Shown here: piece after piece, positions 52,993-63,793 of the stretch | Layout: each line of letters opens with the position of its first letter | Numbering within the stretch: position 1 is the stretch's first letter | Assembly (NCBI RefSeq): GCF_009857535.1 | Contig: NZ_WWCS01000019.1 | Location: 1 to 64,000, forward strand | Length of the DNA stretch: 64,000 nt | Origin: Duganella margarita | GTDB taxonomy: Bacteria; Pseudomonadota; Gammaproteobacteria; Burkholderiales; Burkholderiaceae_D | Direction of reading: 5' to 3' | The notes under the pieces: model-generated | What the model was told of the DNA's origin: nothing | The model's database searches: none | The model's input: only the letters and a program-made list of their open reading frames with translations | Made by a program: the position numbers and the translations under genes

Positions 52993-53388
52993 TTACAGCA
53001 GGACTTTGCCGCGCAGCTGTTTGCGCTCGCCGTCCTTGCTCTTGCCTTCGAGGCGGCGGCGTTGCGATCCCATGGTGGGCTTGGTGGCGCGGCGCACGGC
53101 GGGCAGCACGGCCACGCTGTCGACCATCTCCTGCAGGCGGCGCAGCGCGTCCTGCTTGTTGGCCCCCAGGCTGCGCGACTGCTGCGCCTTCATCACAATC
53201 ACCCCTTCGCGCGTGATGCGGCTGTCGCGCAACGCCTGCAGGCGTTGCTTGATATGGTCGGGCAGCGACGACGCGGCGATGTCGAAGCGCACATGCACGG
53301 CGTTGGACACCTTGTTCACATTCTGCCCGCCCGGTCCCTGAGCGCGGATGGCGGTGAATTCCACTTCATCGGGATTAATCTGGTTCAT
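52993..53388 (-). CDS. arfB: Alternative ribosome-rescue factor B (peptidyl-tRNA hydrolase)
   Basis: 131 residues. It hydrolyses peptidyl-tRNA on ribosomes stalled on non-stop mRNA. The catalytic GGQ is at residues 20-22 (AQGPGGQNVNKV), and a lysine/arginine-rich tail (RRRLEGKSKDGERKQLRGK) that enters the mRNA channel is complete. It lacks the stop-codon recognition domains of release factors. The start at 53388 has no Shine-Dalgarno and an extended -10 ends only 6 nt upstream, so its mRNA may be leaderless. Confidence 0.95.
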   Translation of the reverse strand: MNQINPDEVEFTAIRAQGPGGQNVNKVSNAVHVRFDIAASSLPDHIKQRLQALRDSRITREGVIVMKAQQSRSLGANKQDALRRLQEMVDSVAVLPAVRRATKPTMGSQRRRLEGKSKDGERKQLRGKVLL

Positions 53389-53394
53389 ACGGCG

Positions 53395-53403
53395 ATTGTA
53401 GCA
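53395..53403 (-). promoter_or_regulatory. Extended -10 promoter element abutting arfB
   Basis: On the minus strand TGC-TACAAT (53403-53395) is an extended -10 (TGn plus five of six bases of TATAAT), 6 nt before the arfB ATG. No good -35 lies at 17 bp, as is common for extended -10 promoters. Confidence 0.5.
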
Positions 53404-53426
53404 AACACGCCCACGCGCCGGGGAAG

Positions 53427-53442
53427 GTTGACGCCTGTCAAC
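53427..53442. promoter_or_regulatory. GTTGAC-gcct-GTCAAC dyad between arfB and cheW
   Basis: A perfect 6-bp inverted repeat with a 4-nt spacer near the middle of the 114-bp divergent region. Each arm contains TTGAC, so it may be an operator or overlapping -35 elements. No function can be assigned. Confidence 0.35.
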
Positions 53443-53502
53443 GCCCACTGCGGCGCGCGCGGTTAGGATGGCATTTGCTGTTCTCCGAACGAAAGGATCA
53501 AC

Positions 53503-53982
53503 ATGTCTTCCTCGACCACGCAGGTCAGCGCCGCTGAGGCGCAGCAGTACCTGGTATTCCGGCTCGGCGGACTCGATTACGCGCTGGATTTCAGCAAGGT
53601 GCAGGAATTGCGCCCTTTGCAGGCACTGGAGCGCTTCTCGTCGGACGACGGCGAGATTATCAGTGGCGTGGTGGTGTCGCGCGGCGTGATCATGCCGATC
53701 GTTGACATGCGTATCGCCTTTGGTCCGCGTCCGCCGCAGCATGATCCGCTGACGGATGTGATCATCCTCAAGCTATCGAGCTGCGTGATGGGAATGGTGG
53801 TGGATGGCGTGACGGACATCGTCGCGCTGAAGCTGGATCAGATCGAACCGATTGCCGGTGCGGCGTCGGTGGACTATCTGATCGGCCTCGGGGAGGTGGA
53901 CGGACGCCGTCTGATCGTGGTCGACATCGATAAGCTGATGTCGATCCGCAAAGTGCAATTCGGCGCCCGCCAGGCCGCTTAA
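53503..53982 (+). CDS. CheW-like chemotaxis coupling protein
   Basis: 159 residues forming a single CheW domain (QQYLVFRLGGLDYALDFSKVQELR, SGVVVSRGVIMPIVDMRIAFG, VIILKLSSCVMGMVVDGVTDIVAL). CheW links methyl-accepting receptors to the CheA kinase. No receptor or cheA is adjacent, so it is an orphan copy and may serve a specific receptor or the type IV pilus pathway. The stop codon shares TTAA with the convergent yheS stop. Confidence 0.92.
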   Translation: MSSSTTQVSAAEAQQYLVFRLGGLDYALDFSKVQELRPLQALERFSSDDGEIISGVVVSRGVIMPIVDMRIAFGPRPPQHDPLTDVIILKLSSCVMGMVVDGVTDIVALKLDQIEPIAGAASVDYLIGLGEVDGRRLIVVDIDKLMSIRKVQFGARQAA

Positions 53983-55985
53983 CCCAATGCTTCCATCTGT
54001 TCGTTCAACTCCAGCCACTGGGCTTCCAGCTCGCCCAGGTCTTTATTGAAGAAGGTCTGGTCGGCCAGCAGCTGTTTCAGCTTGGCCTTGTTGGCGGCGT
54101 CGTAAATCGACTCCTCGCCCAACTTGGCTTCCACTTCCGCCTTCTGCACGGTGCGCTTGGCGATCTGCTCGTCCAGGCGCTTGATTTTCTGCTCCAGCGG
54201 TTTACGCAGCGCGGACAGGCGCTGACGTTCTTCCGCCTCCTTGCGCTTCTGTTCCTTGGTGTTGACCACCGGCGCTTCAACCGCAGCCTTTTCCGGCGCG
54301 ACCGGCGACTGCACCGGGAAGGCAGTCTTGTTGTCCTTGCCCGCCGCCGGCAGCACATCGGTGCCTTTACCCAGCTTGGTCTGGAACAGCCAATCCTTGT
54401 AGTCATCCAGGTCGCCGTCGAACGGTTGCAGCTTGCCGTCGGCGACAATGATGAACTGGTCGGTGGTGGCGCGCAGCAGGTGGCGATCGTGGGATACCAC
54501 CACCAGCGTGCCTTCGAACTGCGCCAGCGCTTCGGTCAGCGCTTCACGGGTTTCCAGGTCCAGGTGATTGGTCGGTTCATCGAGCAGCAGCAGGTTGGGA
54601 CGCTGCCAGACGATCAGCGCCAGAGCCAGGCGCGCCTTCTCGCCACCGGAGAACGGCGCGATCGAGCTGGTGACCATGGTGCCGGGGAAGTTGAAGCCGC
54701 CCAGGAAGTTGCGCAGTTCCTGCTCGCGCACCGTCGGCGCGATCTTCGCCAGGTGCCACAGCGGCGACTCGTCGTGGCGCAGCATCTCCACCTGGTGCTG
54801 GGCGAAGTAGCCGATGTTCAGGCCCTTGCCGGTGGTCGATTCGCCGGTCAGCGGCATGATGTCGCCGGCGATGGTCTTGATCAGCGTCGACTTGCCGGCG
54901 CCGTTCACGCCCAGCAGGCCGATACGCTGGCCGATCTGCAGCGAGAAGTTGATGTTGTTGACGATGGTCTTGTGGGTGATCTCGCCGGTCGCCTGGTCTT
55001 CGATCTTGTAGCCGGCATCCACGTCTTCCATCACCAGCAGCGGATTCGGTGCGCTTAGCGGCTCGCGGAATTCGAACGAGAATTCGGCGGCGGCGCGCAA
55101 CGGCGCCAGTTCTTCCATCTTGGCCAGCGCCTTCATGCGGCTCTGCGCCTGGCGGGCCTTGGAGGCCTGCGCCTTGAAGCGGTTGACGAACGATTCCAGG
55201 TGGGCGCGTTTGCGCTGCTGCTTTTCCAGCGCGCCGGCGGCCAGGATCATCTGCGCTGCGCGCTGACGTTCGAAGGCCGAGTAGTTGCCCGAGTAGCGTT
55301 TCAGCTTGCGCTCATCGATGTGCACCACCACGTTGACGATTTCGTCGAGGAAGTCGCGATCGTGGGAGATGATCAGCAGCGTGCCGGGGTAGCGTTTCAG
55401 CCAGTCTTCCAGCCAGATGATCGCGTCCAGATCCAGGTGATTGGTTGGTTCATCGAGCAGCAGCAGGTCGGAAGGGCACATCAGCGCCTGCGCCAGATTG
55501 AGGCGCATGCGCCAGCCGCCGGAGAAGCTGGCCACCGGTTGCTGCATCTGGTCGAGCGAGAAGCCAAGGCCCAGCAGCAGCTGTTCGCCGCGCGACTGCA
55601 CGGTGTAGGCGTCGGCGTCGGCCAGCGCGCTGTAGATTTCACCGATGGCGATGCCGTTCTCGGTGGTTTCCGGTTCGGACTCCAGGCGCGCCAGTTCGGC
55701 TTCCAGCTTGCGCAGGGTGACGTCGCCGTCGATGGCGTAGTCCAGCGCCGCGCGTTCCAGCGGCGGGGTTTCCTGCGCCACGTAGGCGACACGCCATTTG
55801 GCCGGGAAGTCGATATCGCCCTGGTCCGGGTGCAGCTCGCCGCGCATCATCGCGAACAGGCTGGATTTGCCGGCGCCGTTGGCGCCGATCAGGCCAATCT
55901 TGTCGCCGGGATTGAGGGTAACGTCGACTTGTTCCAGCAGCGGCTTTATGCCGCGCATCAGGCTTACTTGGTTAAAACGGATCAT
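53979..55985 (-). CDS. yheS: ABC-F ATPase, YheS type
   Basis: 668 residues with two ABC cassettes and no membrane domain. Walker A loops GANGAGKSS and GVNGAGKST, signature motifs FSGGWRMRL and FSGGEKARL, and the paired LLLDEPTNHLDLD/E Walker B blocks are complete. The linker and the C-terminal coiled coil (about 570-665) match E. coli YheS, an ABC-F protein that acts on ribosomes stalled on difficult nascent chains. The start at 55985 begins MIRFNQVSL. A REP-like pair lies just upstream. Confidence 0.93.
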   Translation of the reverse strand: MIRFNQVSLMRGIKPLLEQVDVTLNPGDKIGLIGANGAGKSSLFAMMRGELHPDQGDIDFPAKWRVAYVAQETPPLERAALDYAIDGDVTLRKLEAELARLESEPETTENGIAIGEIYSALADADAYTVQSRGEQLLLGLGFSLDQMQQPVASFSGGWRMRLNLAQALMCPSDLLLLDEPTNHLDLDAIIWLEDWLKRYPGTLLIISHDRDFLDEIVNVVVHIDERKLKRYSGNYSAFERQRAAQMILAAGALEKQQRKRAHLESFVNRFKAQASKARQAQSRMKALAKMEELAPLRAAAEFSFEFREPLSAPNPLLVMEDVDAGYKIEDQATGEITHKTIVNNINFSLQIGQRIGLLGVNGAGKSTLIKTIAGDIMPLTGESTTGKGLNIGYFAQHQVEMLRHDESPLWHLAKIAPTVREQELRNFLGGFNFPGTMVTSSIAPFSGGEKARLALALIVWQRPNLLLLDEPTNHLDLETREALTEALAQFEGTLVVVSHDRHLLRATTDQFIIVADGKLQPFDGDLDDYKDWLFQTKLGKGTDVLPAAGKDNKTAFPVQSPVAPEKAAVEAPVVNTKEQKRKEAEERQRLSALRKPLEQKIKRLDEQIAKRTVQKAEVEAKLGEESIYDAANKAKLKQLLADQTFFNKDLGELEAQWLELNEQMEALG

Positions 55986-56001
55986 TGCATATTCTCGATA
56001 C

Positions 56002-56064
56002 CGTCGTCCCCGCGCAAGCGGGGATCCATACTCAGCATGGATTCCCGCCTGCGCGGGAAAGACG
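56002..56064. repeat. REP-like paired hairpin, copy 3
   Basis: CGTCGTCCCCGCG-caag-CGGGGATCCAT and, 8 bp later, ATGGATTCCCGC-ctgc-GCGGGAAAGACG make two opposed hairpins in the gap between prmB and yheS. This is the most compact of the three copies; the arms share the CGTC...CCAT/ATGG...GACG frame. Confidence 0.85.
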
Positions 56065-56074
56065 CGGGTTATTT

Positions 56075-56962
56075 TTAGAGTTTCAACTGGTCGGCGGTCA
56101 GCAGGAAGACCATGTCGTCGCCATTGCTGGTGGTGAGCCACGTCAGGCCCAATTCGCCGAATGCGGCTTCGGCGAATGCTTTTTCATTGCCGATTTCGAC
56201 GATCAGCAGGCCGTCGTCGGTCAGGCGTTCGGCGGCGCCGGCCACAATGCGGCGCACCAGGTCCATGCCGTCCTTGCCGCCATCCAGCGCCAGTTCAGGC
56301 TCGGCGCGGTATTCCATCGGCAGCTTGCTCATCGAGGCCGAATTCACGTACGGCGGATTGGTGATGATCAGGTCATACTTCTTGTTCGGCACATTGGCGT
56401 ACAGGTCGGACTGGATCAGCGTCAAACGGTCTTCCAGCTCGTAGGTGGCGACGTTGCGCTTGGCGACTTCCAGCGCGTCAGCCGAAATGTCAACCGCATC
56501 GACGGCGGCATCCGGGAAGGCGTCCGCCATCATGATCGCCAGGCAACCGGACCCGGTGCACAGTTCCAGGATGTTCGACACGTTCTCAGGCTCGTTAACC
56601 CACGGCGCGAAGTATTCCGGAATCAGTTCGGCGATGAAGGAGCGCGGCACGATGGTGCGCTCGTCGACGTAGAACTTGTAGGCGCCGAGAAAGGCTTCGT
56701 TGGTGATGTAGGCAGCCGGCACGCGGTCGTTGGTGCGGCGATCGATCACGGCCAGCACCGCAGCCACTTCTTCAGGCAGCAGCTTGGCGTCCAGGAAAGG
56801 ATCGAGCAGGTCCAGCGGCAGCTTGAGCGTGTGCAGGATCAGATAGGCTGCTTCGTCATACGCTTCAGTGCTGCCATGGCCGAAGAACAGCTTGGCGGTG
56901 TTGAAGCGGGTGACGGCATAGCGCAGCAGGTCGCGCGGCGTGGTGAAAAGAGTCGTGTTCAT
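56075..56962 (-). CDS. prmB: Ribosomal protein L3 N5-glutamine methyltransferase
   Basis: 295 residues. SAM-binding motif I is LELCTGSGCLAIMMADAF and the catalytic motif is ITNPPYVNS; the N-terminal helical domain is that of PrmB rather than PrmC (HemK). It methylates a glutamine of ribosomal protein L3. The start at 56962 gives MNTTLFTTPRDL; the upstream in-frame codons lack a binding site. It follows dapE on the same strand. Confidence 0.93.
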   Translation of the reverse strand: MNTTLFTTPRDLLRYAVTRFNTAKLFFGHGSTEAYDEAAYLILHTLKLPLDLLDPFLDAKLLPEEVAAVLAVIDRRTNDRVPAAYITNEAFLGAYKFYVDERTIVPRSFIAELIPEYFAPWVNEPENVSNILELCTGSGCLAIMMADAFPDAAVDAVDISADALEVAKRNVATYELEDRLTLIQSDLYANVPNKKYDLIITNPPYVNSASMSKLPMEYRAEPELALDGGKDGMDLVRRIVAGAAERLTDDGLLIVEIGNEKAFAEAAFGELGLTWLTTSNGDDMVFLLTADQLKL

Positions 56963-57008
56963 GGCTATCTCGGTAAAACGGTCATCGGAGCCCACGCCGC
57001 GCTGCTGT

Positions 57009-58497
<1,489 letters not shown>

Positions 58498-58584
58498 GAA
58501 GTAATTAATGCCGGGTGCGGAGGAGCGATAGCATACCATGCGCCCGCGGTCCAGCGGGATGCTCAAAACACATCAATAAGGGCT

Positions 58585-60489
58585 TCAGTCCCGCACCGCC
58601 TTGACACTGATGTCATACAGTTTGAACGCGTGCTTGCCTGCCCAAAGATTGCGGAATTCCAGCACCGGCGCCTTTTGCAACGAGATGATCTTGAAGTCGG
58701 CCGTGAATTCGCTGACGGCGCCATCTGTCCCCGGCAGTTCTCTGATCATCAGCGCTTGCTGGGCGCCGGTATCCAGCACATCGAACAGCGCAACCGGCTC
58801 GCTGCGTGCCGCCGGACTGCTGTATTTGACAGTGATGCGATAGGTCGACCTTGGGTATGGAAGATAGGGGCCAAAGCTGACGAAGCCCGGTGTGTCCTTG
58901 CCTGGTTCGGCAACGCGGGTACTGCCGTCAATCCGTCCGGTTTGCGACGGCAGGGTCGCAGCGGCGAAAACTTCATCCTTGTGCGCTGGCAGTGGCGAGG
59001 ACGCGGCGTTGATGATCGCCGTGCCCACGCCGTACATGAGGGCGAAAAAGGCTGCGGCTAACAGACCGAAACGCTTGAACTCGACTTTGCGCGCAAACCC
59101 AGCCAGCGGCAGCACGATGACCACGGTGAGCCATGTGTAGTTGGGCAGATGGCTGACGGCCCAGGTGATGGAATACAGTGCCGGCAGCCAACTGTGGATG
59201 GCTGGGTAGAGCTCTGCATAGGCGTCGAACGGTGTCGTTGGCGCGCGGTTATACAGATCGGGTGCGGTAAATGCATAGTGGTACAGCAGGTAAGCCTGTA
59301 TCAGCATCACCAGCAGCACGATGGCGGCGAATGCCCGTTCACTGCGCCGGGCCAGTTCGAGCAAACCGTATAGTGTCGGAATCATGAAGACCACGACAGC
59401 GGTCCAGCCGAAGCGGCCCGAAAAACTCCAGCCGCCATACCAGTTGGGATGCAGCGCATTCAGCAATATCATCGACAGGAACAGCACGCCGCCGAGCAGT
59501 GCCAGCGGACGCCGGCTGCGATACAGCCAGCCCATGCCCAGCAAGCCGATCAGGAATACCGGATTTTGCACGAGGAAGCCCTGATTCTGGTCTATGAACA
59601 GGCCCAGGAATACCATCAGGCTAGCAGGGCTGGCGTCCAGAGCGCCCTGCAGATAAGGGCCGGATGCTTTGCCAAATGCGTAGGAGTTATAGGCAATCAA
59701 CGTCAGGCAGGACAGGGCGGCCACCGCCGCGATGCGGGCAATCCGTTTGAGGTCGCGGGACTCGGCAAAAATCTTCGACATCACGGCCAGCAAAATCACG
59801 CCGCAAGCCGGGCCGAATTTGATTTGCAGCCAGGGCAGGTAGGCCACGGCAGCGGCGAACAACAGTTCCAGTGGCATGCTGCGCTTGTCCTGGGTAGTGC
59901 TGAACCAGTACAAGCCCATCATGGCCAGCGCGCCTGCCATCAAGTCGGGATAGATCTGGTTGGCGGCCGGGAGTAGCGGCATGCCGATACAGGTGGCGCA
60001 CACGGCCAGCCAGCGATGCCGCTGGTTGGTCGAGAACAGCGCGGAGAATTTCCATGCAAACACGACGATCAGTGCGCCAAACAACATCATGAACACCTTG
60101 GCGCCGACCATTCCGCCAATGGTGAAAGGAATCGCCAGCAGCAAAGGCAAGCCGATGTTGTGGACGTTGAATTGGCCGTGGGGGCCAGCCACTGAATGTA
60201 CGAATGACGCGTCTGGTTTCGTGCCGGGCGGCTGACCGAATGCCTTGGCACGTTCCGGCGGCTCCAATGCGCTCTTGTACGCAACCGTCTGTTCCAGTGT
60301 CCCATGTTGGGCCAGGCCGTTGGCCATGATCAGGTAGTGCGGTTCATCGCCAGTGACGCCGTTAACGTGTCTGGCGTTCCAGACGATAATGACCATCAGC
60401 GCACATAAGCCATATATCAGCAGGAGGGAAGCGAGCGAAAAGAGTTTTTCCCTTGCCGGGGAAAGATTCTGGACGTGATGAAAAGGCAT
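58585..60489 (-). CDS. Large membrane protein, GT-C glycosyltransferase-like
   Basis: 634 residues with about eleven to twelve transmembrane helices and a C-terminal soluble domain of about 130 residues. The first extracytoplasmic loop carries GDEPHYL, an acidic DE motif of the kind found in GT-C (PMT/ArnT-like) glycosyltransferases that use polyprenyl-phosphate sugars. No family can be named with certainty. It sits between pilU and yffB within an otherwise housekeeping dap cluster and has more AT-rich codons than its neighbours, so it may be a later insertion. A TATAAT lies 11 nt before the ATG. Confidence 0.75.
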   Translation of the reverse strand: MPFHHVQNLSPAREKLFSLASLLLIYGLCALMVIIVWNARHVNGVTGDEPHYLIMANGLAQHGTLEQTVAYKSALEPPERAKAFGQPPGTKPDASFVHSVAGPHGQFNVHNIGLPLLLAIPFTIGGMVGAKVFMMLFGALIVVFAWKFSALFSTNQRHRWLAVCATCIGMPLLPAANQIYPDLMAGALAMMGLYWFSTTQDKRSMPLELLFAAAVAYLPWLQIKFGPACGVILLAVMSKIFAESRDLKRIARIAAVAALSCLTLIAYNSYAFGKASGPYLQGALDASPASLMVFLGLFIDQNQGFLVQNPVFLIGLLGMGWLYRSRRPLALLGGVLFLSMILLNALHPNWYGGWSFSGRFGWTAVVVFMIPTLYGLLELARRSERAFAAIVLLVMLIQAYLLYHYAFTAPDLYNRAPTTPFDAYAELYPAIHSWLPALYSITWAVSHLPNYTWLTVVIVLPLAGFARKVEFKRFGLLAAAFFALMYGVGTAIINAASSPLPAHKDEVFAAATLPSQTGRIDGSTRVAEPGKDTPGFVSFGPYLPYPRSTYRITVKYSSPAARSEPVALFDVLDTGAQQALMIRELPGTDGAVSEFTADFKIISLQKAPVLEFRNLWAGKHAFKLYDISVKAVRD

Positions 60490-60500
60490 AAATAAAAAAC

Positions 60501-60506
60501 ATTATA
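60501..60506 (-). promoter_or_regulatory. TATAAT element 11 nt before the membrane protein start
   Basis: On the minus strand a perfect TATAAT is followed by gttttttattt and the ATG. No ribosome binding site is present. The -35 region is weak, so the call rests on the -10 alone. Confidence 0.4.
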
Positions 60507-60568
60507 GCAGTGCGCCGTTGTTAACACCGCAACGTTTCATATCCCTTAATGCCCGAATGCTACCGGCG

Positions 60569-61711
60569 TCAGGTGTTCAGCGTGAATTCCGTAAAGGATG
60601 TTTCGCTCTGCACCGGCTTGGCTTCGGTCTCTGCCTGGGAGGCTTTGCTGTCCGGGCCATTATTGATGAGCCACAACAGATTGGTGGCTGAATCGGCGTT
60701 GGCCAGTGCCTCGTCCTGGCTGATCAGCCCATCCTGCACCAGCTTGAGCAGCGATTGCTCGAACGATTGCGAACCGGGCGACAAACTCTTCTCCATCGCT
60801 TCCTTGATCTGGCTGATTTCGCCTTTCTCGATCAGGTCCGAGATATAGCGCGTATTGACCATCACCTCCACCGCCGCCGACCGCGTGCCGCCGTGGATCG
60901 AGCGCACCAGCCGCTGCGATACAATCGCCTTGATGGCGCTCGACAGATCCTGCAACAGGGCAGGGCGGTTCTCGATTGGATAGAAGCTGATGATGCGATT
61001 GAGCGCGTTGTAGCTGTTGTTGGCGTGCAGCGTCGCCAGCACCAGGTGGCCGGACTGCGCATAGGCCAGCGCCGCCGCCATGGTTTCCTTGTCGCGGATC
61101 TCGCCGATCAGAATGCAGTCCGGCGCCTGGCGCATCGAGTTGCGCAGCGCCGTGGCAAAGTCCCTGGCGTCGCTGCCGATCTCGCGCTGGTTGACGATGG
61201 ATTTTTTATTGCGGAACAGGTACTCGATCGGATCTTCCAGCGTCAGGATATGGCCGGAGCGCAGTTCGTTGCGGTGATCCAGCATCGAGGCGATGGTGGT
61301 CGATTTGCCGGAACCGGTGGCGCCTACCAGCAGCAGCAAGCCGCGCTTTTCCATGATCAGGTCCGCCAGCACCGGCGGCAGCTGCAAATCGGCCAGCAGC
61401 GGGATGGTGGCGGGCACAAAGCGGAACACGGCGGAGATGCTGCCGCGCTGCTTGAACGCTGACAGACGGAAGCGGCCCAGGTTCGGCACCGATACGCCCA
61501 TGTTCAATTCGTTGGTGGCAGCCAGTTCGTCCATCTGCTCCGGCGTGGCGATTTCCGCCAGCAGGGCATGGATGTTTTCCGGCTCCAGCTTCTGCTGGTT
61601 GATCGGGATCAGGTTCCCGTTGATCTTGATGTGAACCGGAGAGTTCACCGCGAAGAACATGTCCGACGCGTTTTTTTCCTTCATCAGCTGGAACAGGCGG
61701 TCCATGGCCAT
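60569..61711 (-). CDS. pilU: Type IV pilus retraction ATPase PilU
   Basis: 380 residues. PilT/PilU-type hexameric ATPase: Walker A GATGSGKST, the Asp box IGEIRDKETM, His box LATLHANNS and Walker B region DCILIGEI are present. The N-terminal SDMFFAVNSPVHIKINGNLIPI and the overall length match PilU rather than PilT. PilU works with PilT to retract pili against load. pilT is not adjacent. GGAG lies 7 nt before the ATG. Confidence 0.92.
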   Translation of the reverse strand: MAMDRLFQLMKEKNASDMFFAVNSPVHIKINGNLIPINQQKLEPENIHALLAEIATPEQMDELAATNELNMGVSVPNLGRFRLSAFKQRGSISAVFRFVPATIPLLADLQLPPVLADLIMEKRGLLLLVGATGSGKSTTIASMLDHRNELRSGHILTLEDPIEYLFRNKKSIVNQREIGSDARDFATALRNSMRQAPDCILIGEIRDKETMAAALAYAQSGHLVLATLHANNSYNALNRIISFYPIENRPALLQDLSSAIKAIVSQRLVRSIHGGTRSAAVEVMVNTRYISDLIEKGEISQIKEAMEKSLSPGSQSFEQSLLKLVQDGLISQDEALANADSATNLLWLINNGPDSKASQAETEAKPVQSETSFTEFTLNT

Positions 61712-61735
61712 GGCGAATCTCCGGTTTTTACTGCA

Positions 61736-62563
61736 TTAAACGCCGCGCAGCAGTTCGTTGATGCTGGTCTTGGAACGGGTCTGCGCATCGACGCGCTTGA
61801 CGATCACCGCGCAGTACAGCGAGTACTTGCCGTCTTCCGATGGCAGCGAACCCGATACCACCACCGAACCCGAAGGTACGCGGCCGTAGGTCACTTCGCC
61901 GGTGGCGCGGTCGTAGATCTTGGTCGACTGGCCGATGTACACGCCCATCGAGATCACCGAGTTCTCTTCGACGATCACGCCTTCGACGATTTCCGAGCGG
62001 GCGCCGATGAAGCAGTTGTCTTCAATGATGGTCGGATTGGCCTGCATCGGTTCCAGCACGCCGCCGATGCCGACACCGCCCGACAGGTGGACGTTCTTGC
62101 CGATCTGTGCGCACGAACCGACGGTGGCCCAGGTATCGACCATCGCGCCTTCATCGACGTAGGCGCCGATGTTGACGTACGACGGCATCAGCACCACGTT
62201 CTTGGCGATGAAGGAGCCGCGGCGCGCCACGGCTGGCGGCACCACGCGGAAGCCGCCCTTGGCGAAATCGTCGGCGGTGTAGTTGGCGAACTTGGTCGGC
62301 ACTTTGTCGTAGAACTGCATGGTGCCATCCGATGGGAGGACCACGTTGTTCTCCAGGCGGAACGACAGCAGCACGGCCTTCTTGACCCACTGATTCACGA
62401 CCCAGGTGCCGGTGGCTTTGTCGGCTACGCGAATGGTCCCCGCGTCCAGACCGGCCAGCACGTGGTTGACTGCTTCGCGCAGTTCGGCGGCGCCGTTGGA
62501 CGGGTTGATGTTCGCGCGGTCTTCCCAGGCGGTTTCGATGATGTTCTGGAGTTGTTGGCTCAT
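61736..62563 (-). CDS. dapD: Tetrahydrodipicolinate N-succinyltransferase
   Basis: 275 residues. Trimeric left-handed beta-helix enzyme that succinylates tetrahydrodipicolinate in the lysine/diaminopimelate pathway. Hexapeptide repeats are visible from about residue 110 ([36 protein letters not shown] region through [12 protein letters not shown]). It lies 10 bp after dapC, giving consecutive pathway genes, with dapE further along the strand. Confidence 0.96.
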   Translation of the reverse strand: MSQQLQNIIETAWEDRANINPSNGAAELREAVNHVLAGLDAGTIRVADKATGTWVVNQWVKKAVLLSFRLENNVVLPSDGTMQFYDKVPTKFANYTADDFAKGGFRVVPPAVARRGSFIAKNVVLMPSYVNIGAYVDEGAMVDTWATVGSCAQIGKNVHLSGGVGIGGVLEPMQANPTIIEDNCFIGARSEIVEGVIVEENSVISMGVYIGQSTKIYDRATGEVTYGRVPSGSVVVSGSLPSEDGKYSLYCAVIVKRVDAQTRSKTSINELLRGV

Positions 62564-62573
62564 GATGGACTCT

Positions 62574-63785
62574 TTATTTATTAAGGGACTTGCAGAATTG
62601 GACGATGCGCTGGGCCGCTTCCAGGCCTTCCGCCGTTTCGGCGACCAGCGCCATGCGGATGCGGTTGCGGCCTGGGTTGACGCCATGCGCTTCGCGCGCC
62701 AGGTAGCTGCCCGGCAGTACGGTGACATTATATTCGGCGTACAGGCGCTGGGCGAATTCGGTGTCGGACAGGCCGGTGCGGCTGACGTCAGCCCACAGGT
62801 AGAAGCCGGCGTCCGGCAGTTCGACATCCAGCACTTGCTTCAGCAAAGGCGTGATGGCGTTGAACTTGGCGCGGTATTGTTCGCGGTTTTGTTCGACATG
62901 GGTTTCGTCGTTCCACGCCGCGATCGACGCAGCCTGCACGGAGAGGCTCATGGCGCCGCCGTGATAGGTGCGGTACAACAGAAATTTTTTCAGCACGTCG
63001 GCGTCGCCGGCCACAAAGCCCGAGCGCATGCCCGGCACGTTGGAGCGCTTCGACAGGCTGCTGAACACCACCAGGCGCGCATACGGCTGGTCGATGGTGG
63101 CCAGGCCCAGTTGGTGCGCCGCTTGCATCGCGCCCAGCGGCGGCTCGCCCTGATAGATCTCGGAGTAGCACTCGTCGGCGGCGATGATGAAGTTGTAGCG
63201 TTCCGACAGCGCGAACAGGTTTTCCCAGTCGGTCAGCGACAGCACGGCGCCGGTCGGGTTGCCCGGCGAGCAGACGAACAGCAGCGCCACGCGCTGCCAC
63301 ACCTCGGCCGGAATGCTGTCGTAGTCGCAGCCGAAGTTGCGCGCCGGGTCGGAATTGATGAAGTACGGCTCGGCGCCGGCCAGGTAGGCCGCGCCTTCAT
63401 AAATCTGGTAGAACGGATTCGGGCTGACCACCAGCGACTTGGCGTCCTTGTCGATCACCGCCTGCGCCAGCGCGAACAGCGCCTCGCGCGAGCCGTTCAC
63501 CGGCAGCACCTGGGTGGCGGGATTGAGCTTGGGCAGGTTGTAGCGGCGTTCCAGCCAGCCGGCAATGGCGGCGCGCATCTCGGGCGAACCGATGGTGGTT
63601 GGATAGACGGCCAAACCGGACAGGTTATCGGCCAGCGCCTGCTCGATGAACTTCGGCGTCGGATGCTTGGGCTCACCCATGCCAAGGCTGATGGCCTTGT
63701 ACTCGGGGGCGGGCGTGACCTGCTCAAACAGCAGACGCAGTTTTTCGAACGGGTAGGGATGCAGCTTGTCGAGAAGTGGATTCAT
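62574..63785 (-). CDS. dapC: Succinyldiaminopimelate transaminase
   Basis: 403 residues. PLP-dependent fold-type I aminotransferase. The Schiff-base lysine is in [12 protein letters not shown], and [12 protein letters not shown] plus ADECYSEIY are the usual cofactor-contact motifs. It converts N-succinyl-2-amino-6-ketopimelate to succinyl-diaminopimelate. The gene heads the dapC-dapD transcript. A TATAAT ends 8 nt before its ATG with no Shine-Dalgarno, so its mRNA may be leaderless. Confidence 0.94.
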   Translation of the reverse strand: MNPLLDKLHPYPFEKLRLLFEQVTPAPEYKAISLGMGEPKHPTPKFIEQALADNLSGLAVYPTTIGSPEMRAAIAGWLERRYNLPKLNPATQVLPVNGSREALFALAQAVIDKDAKSLVVSPNPFYQIYEGAAYLAGAEPYFINSDPARNFGCDYDSIPAEVWQRVALLFVCSPGNPTGAVLSLTDWENLFALSERYNFIIAADECYSEIYQGEPPLGAMQAAHQLGLATIDQPYARLVVFSSLSKRSNVPGMRSGFVAGDADVLKKFLLYRTYHGGAMSLSVQAASIAAWNDETHVEQNREQYRAKFNAITPLLKQVLDVELPDAGFYLWADVSRTGLSDTEFAQRLYAEYNVTVLPGSYLAREAHGVNPGRNRIRMALVAETAEGLEAAQRIVQFCKSLNK

Positions 63786-63793
63786 AGTCTTTG

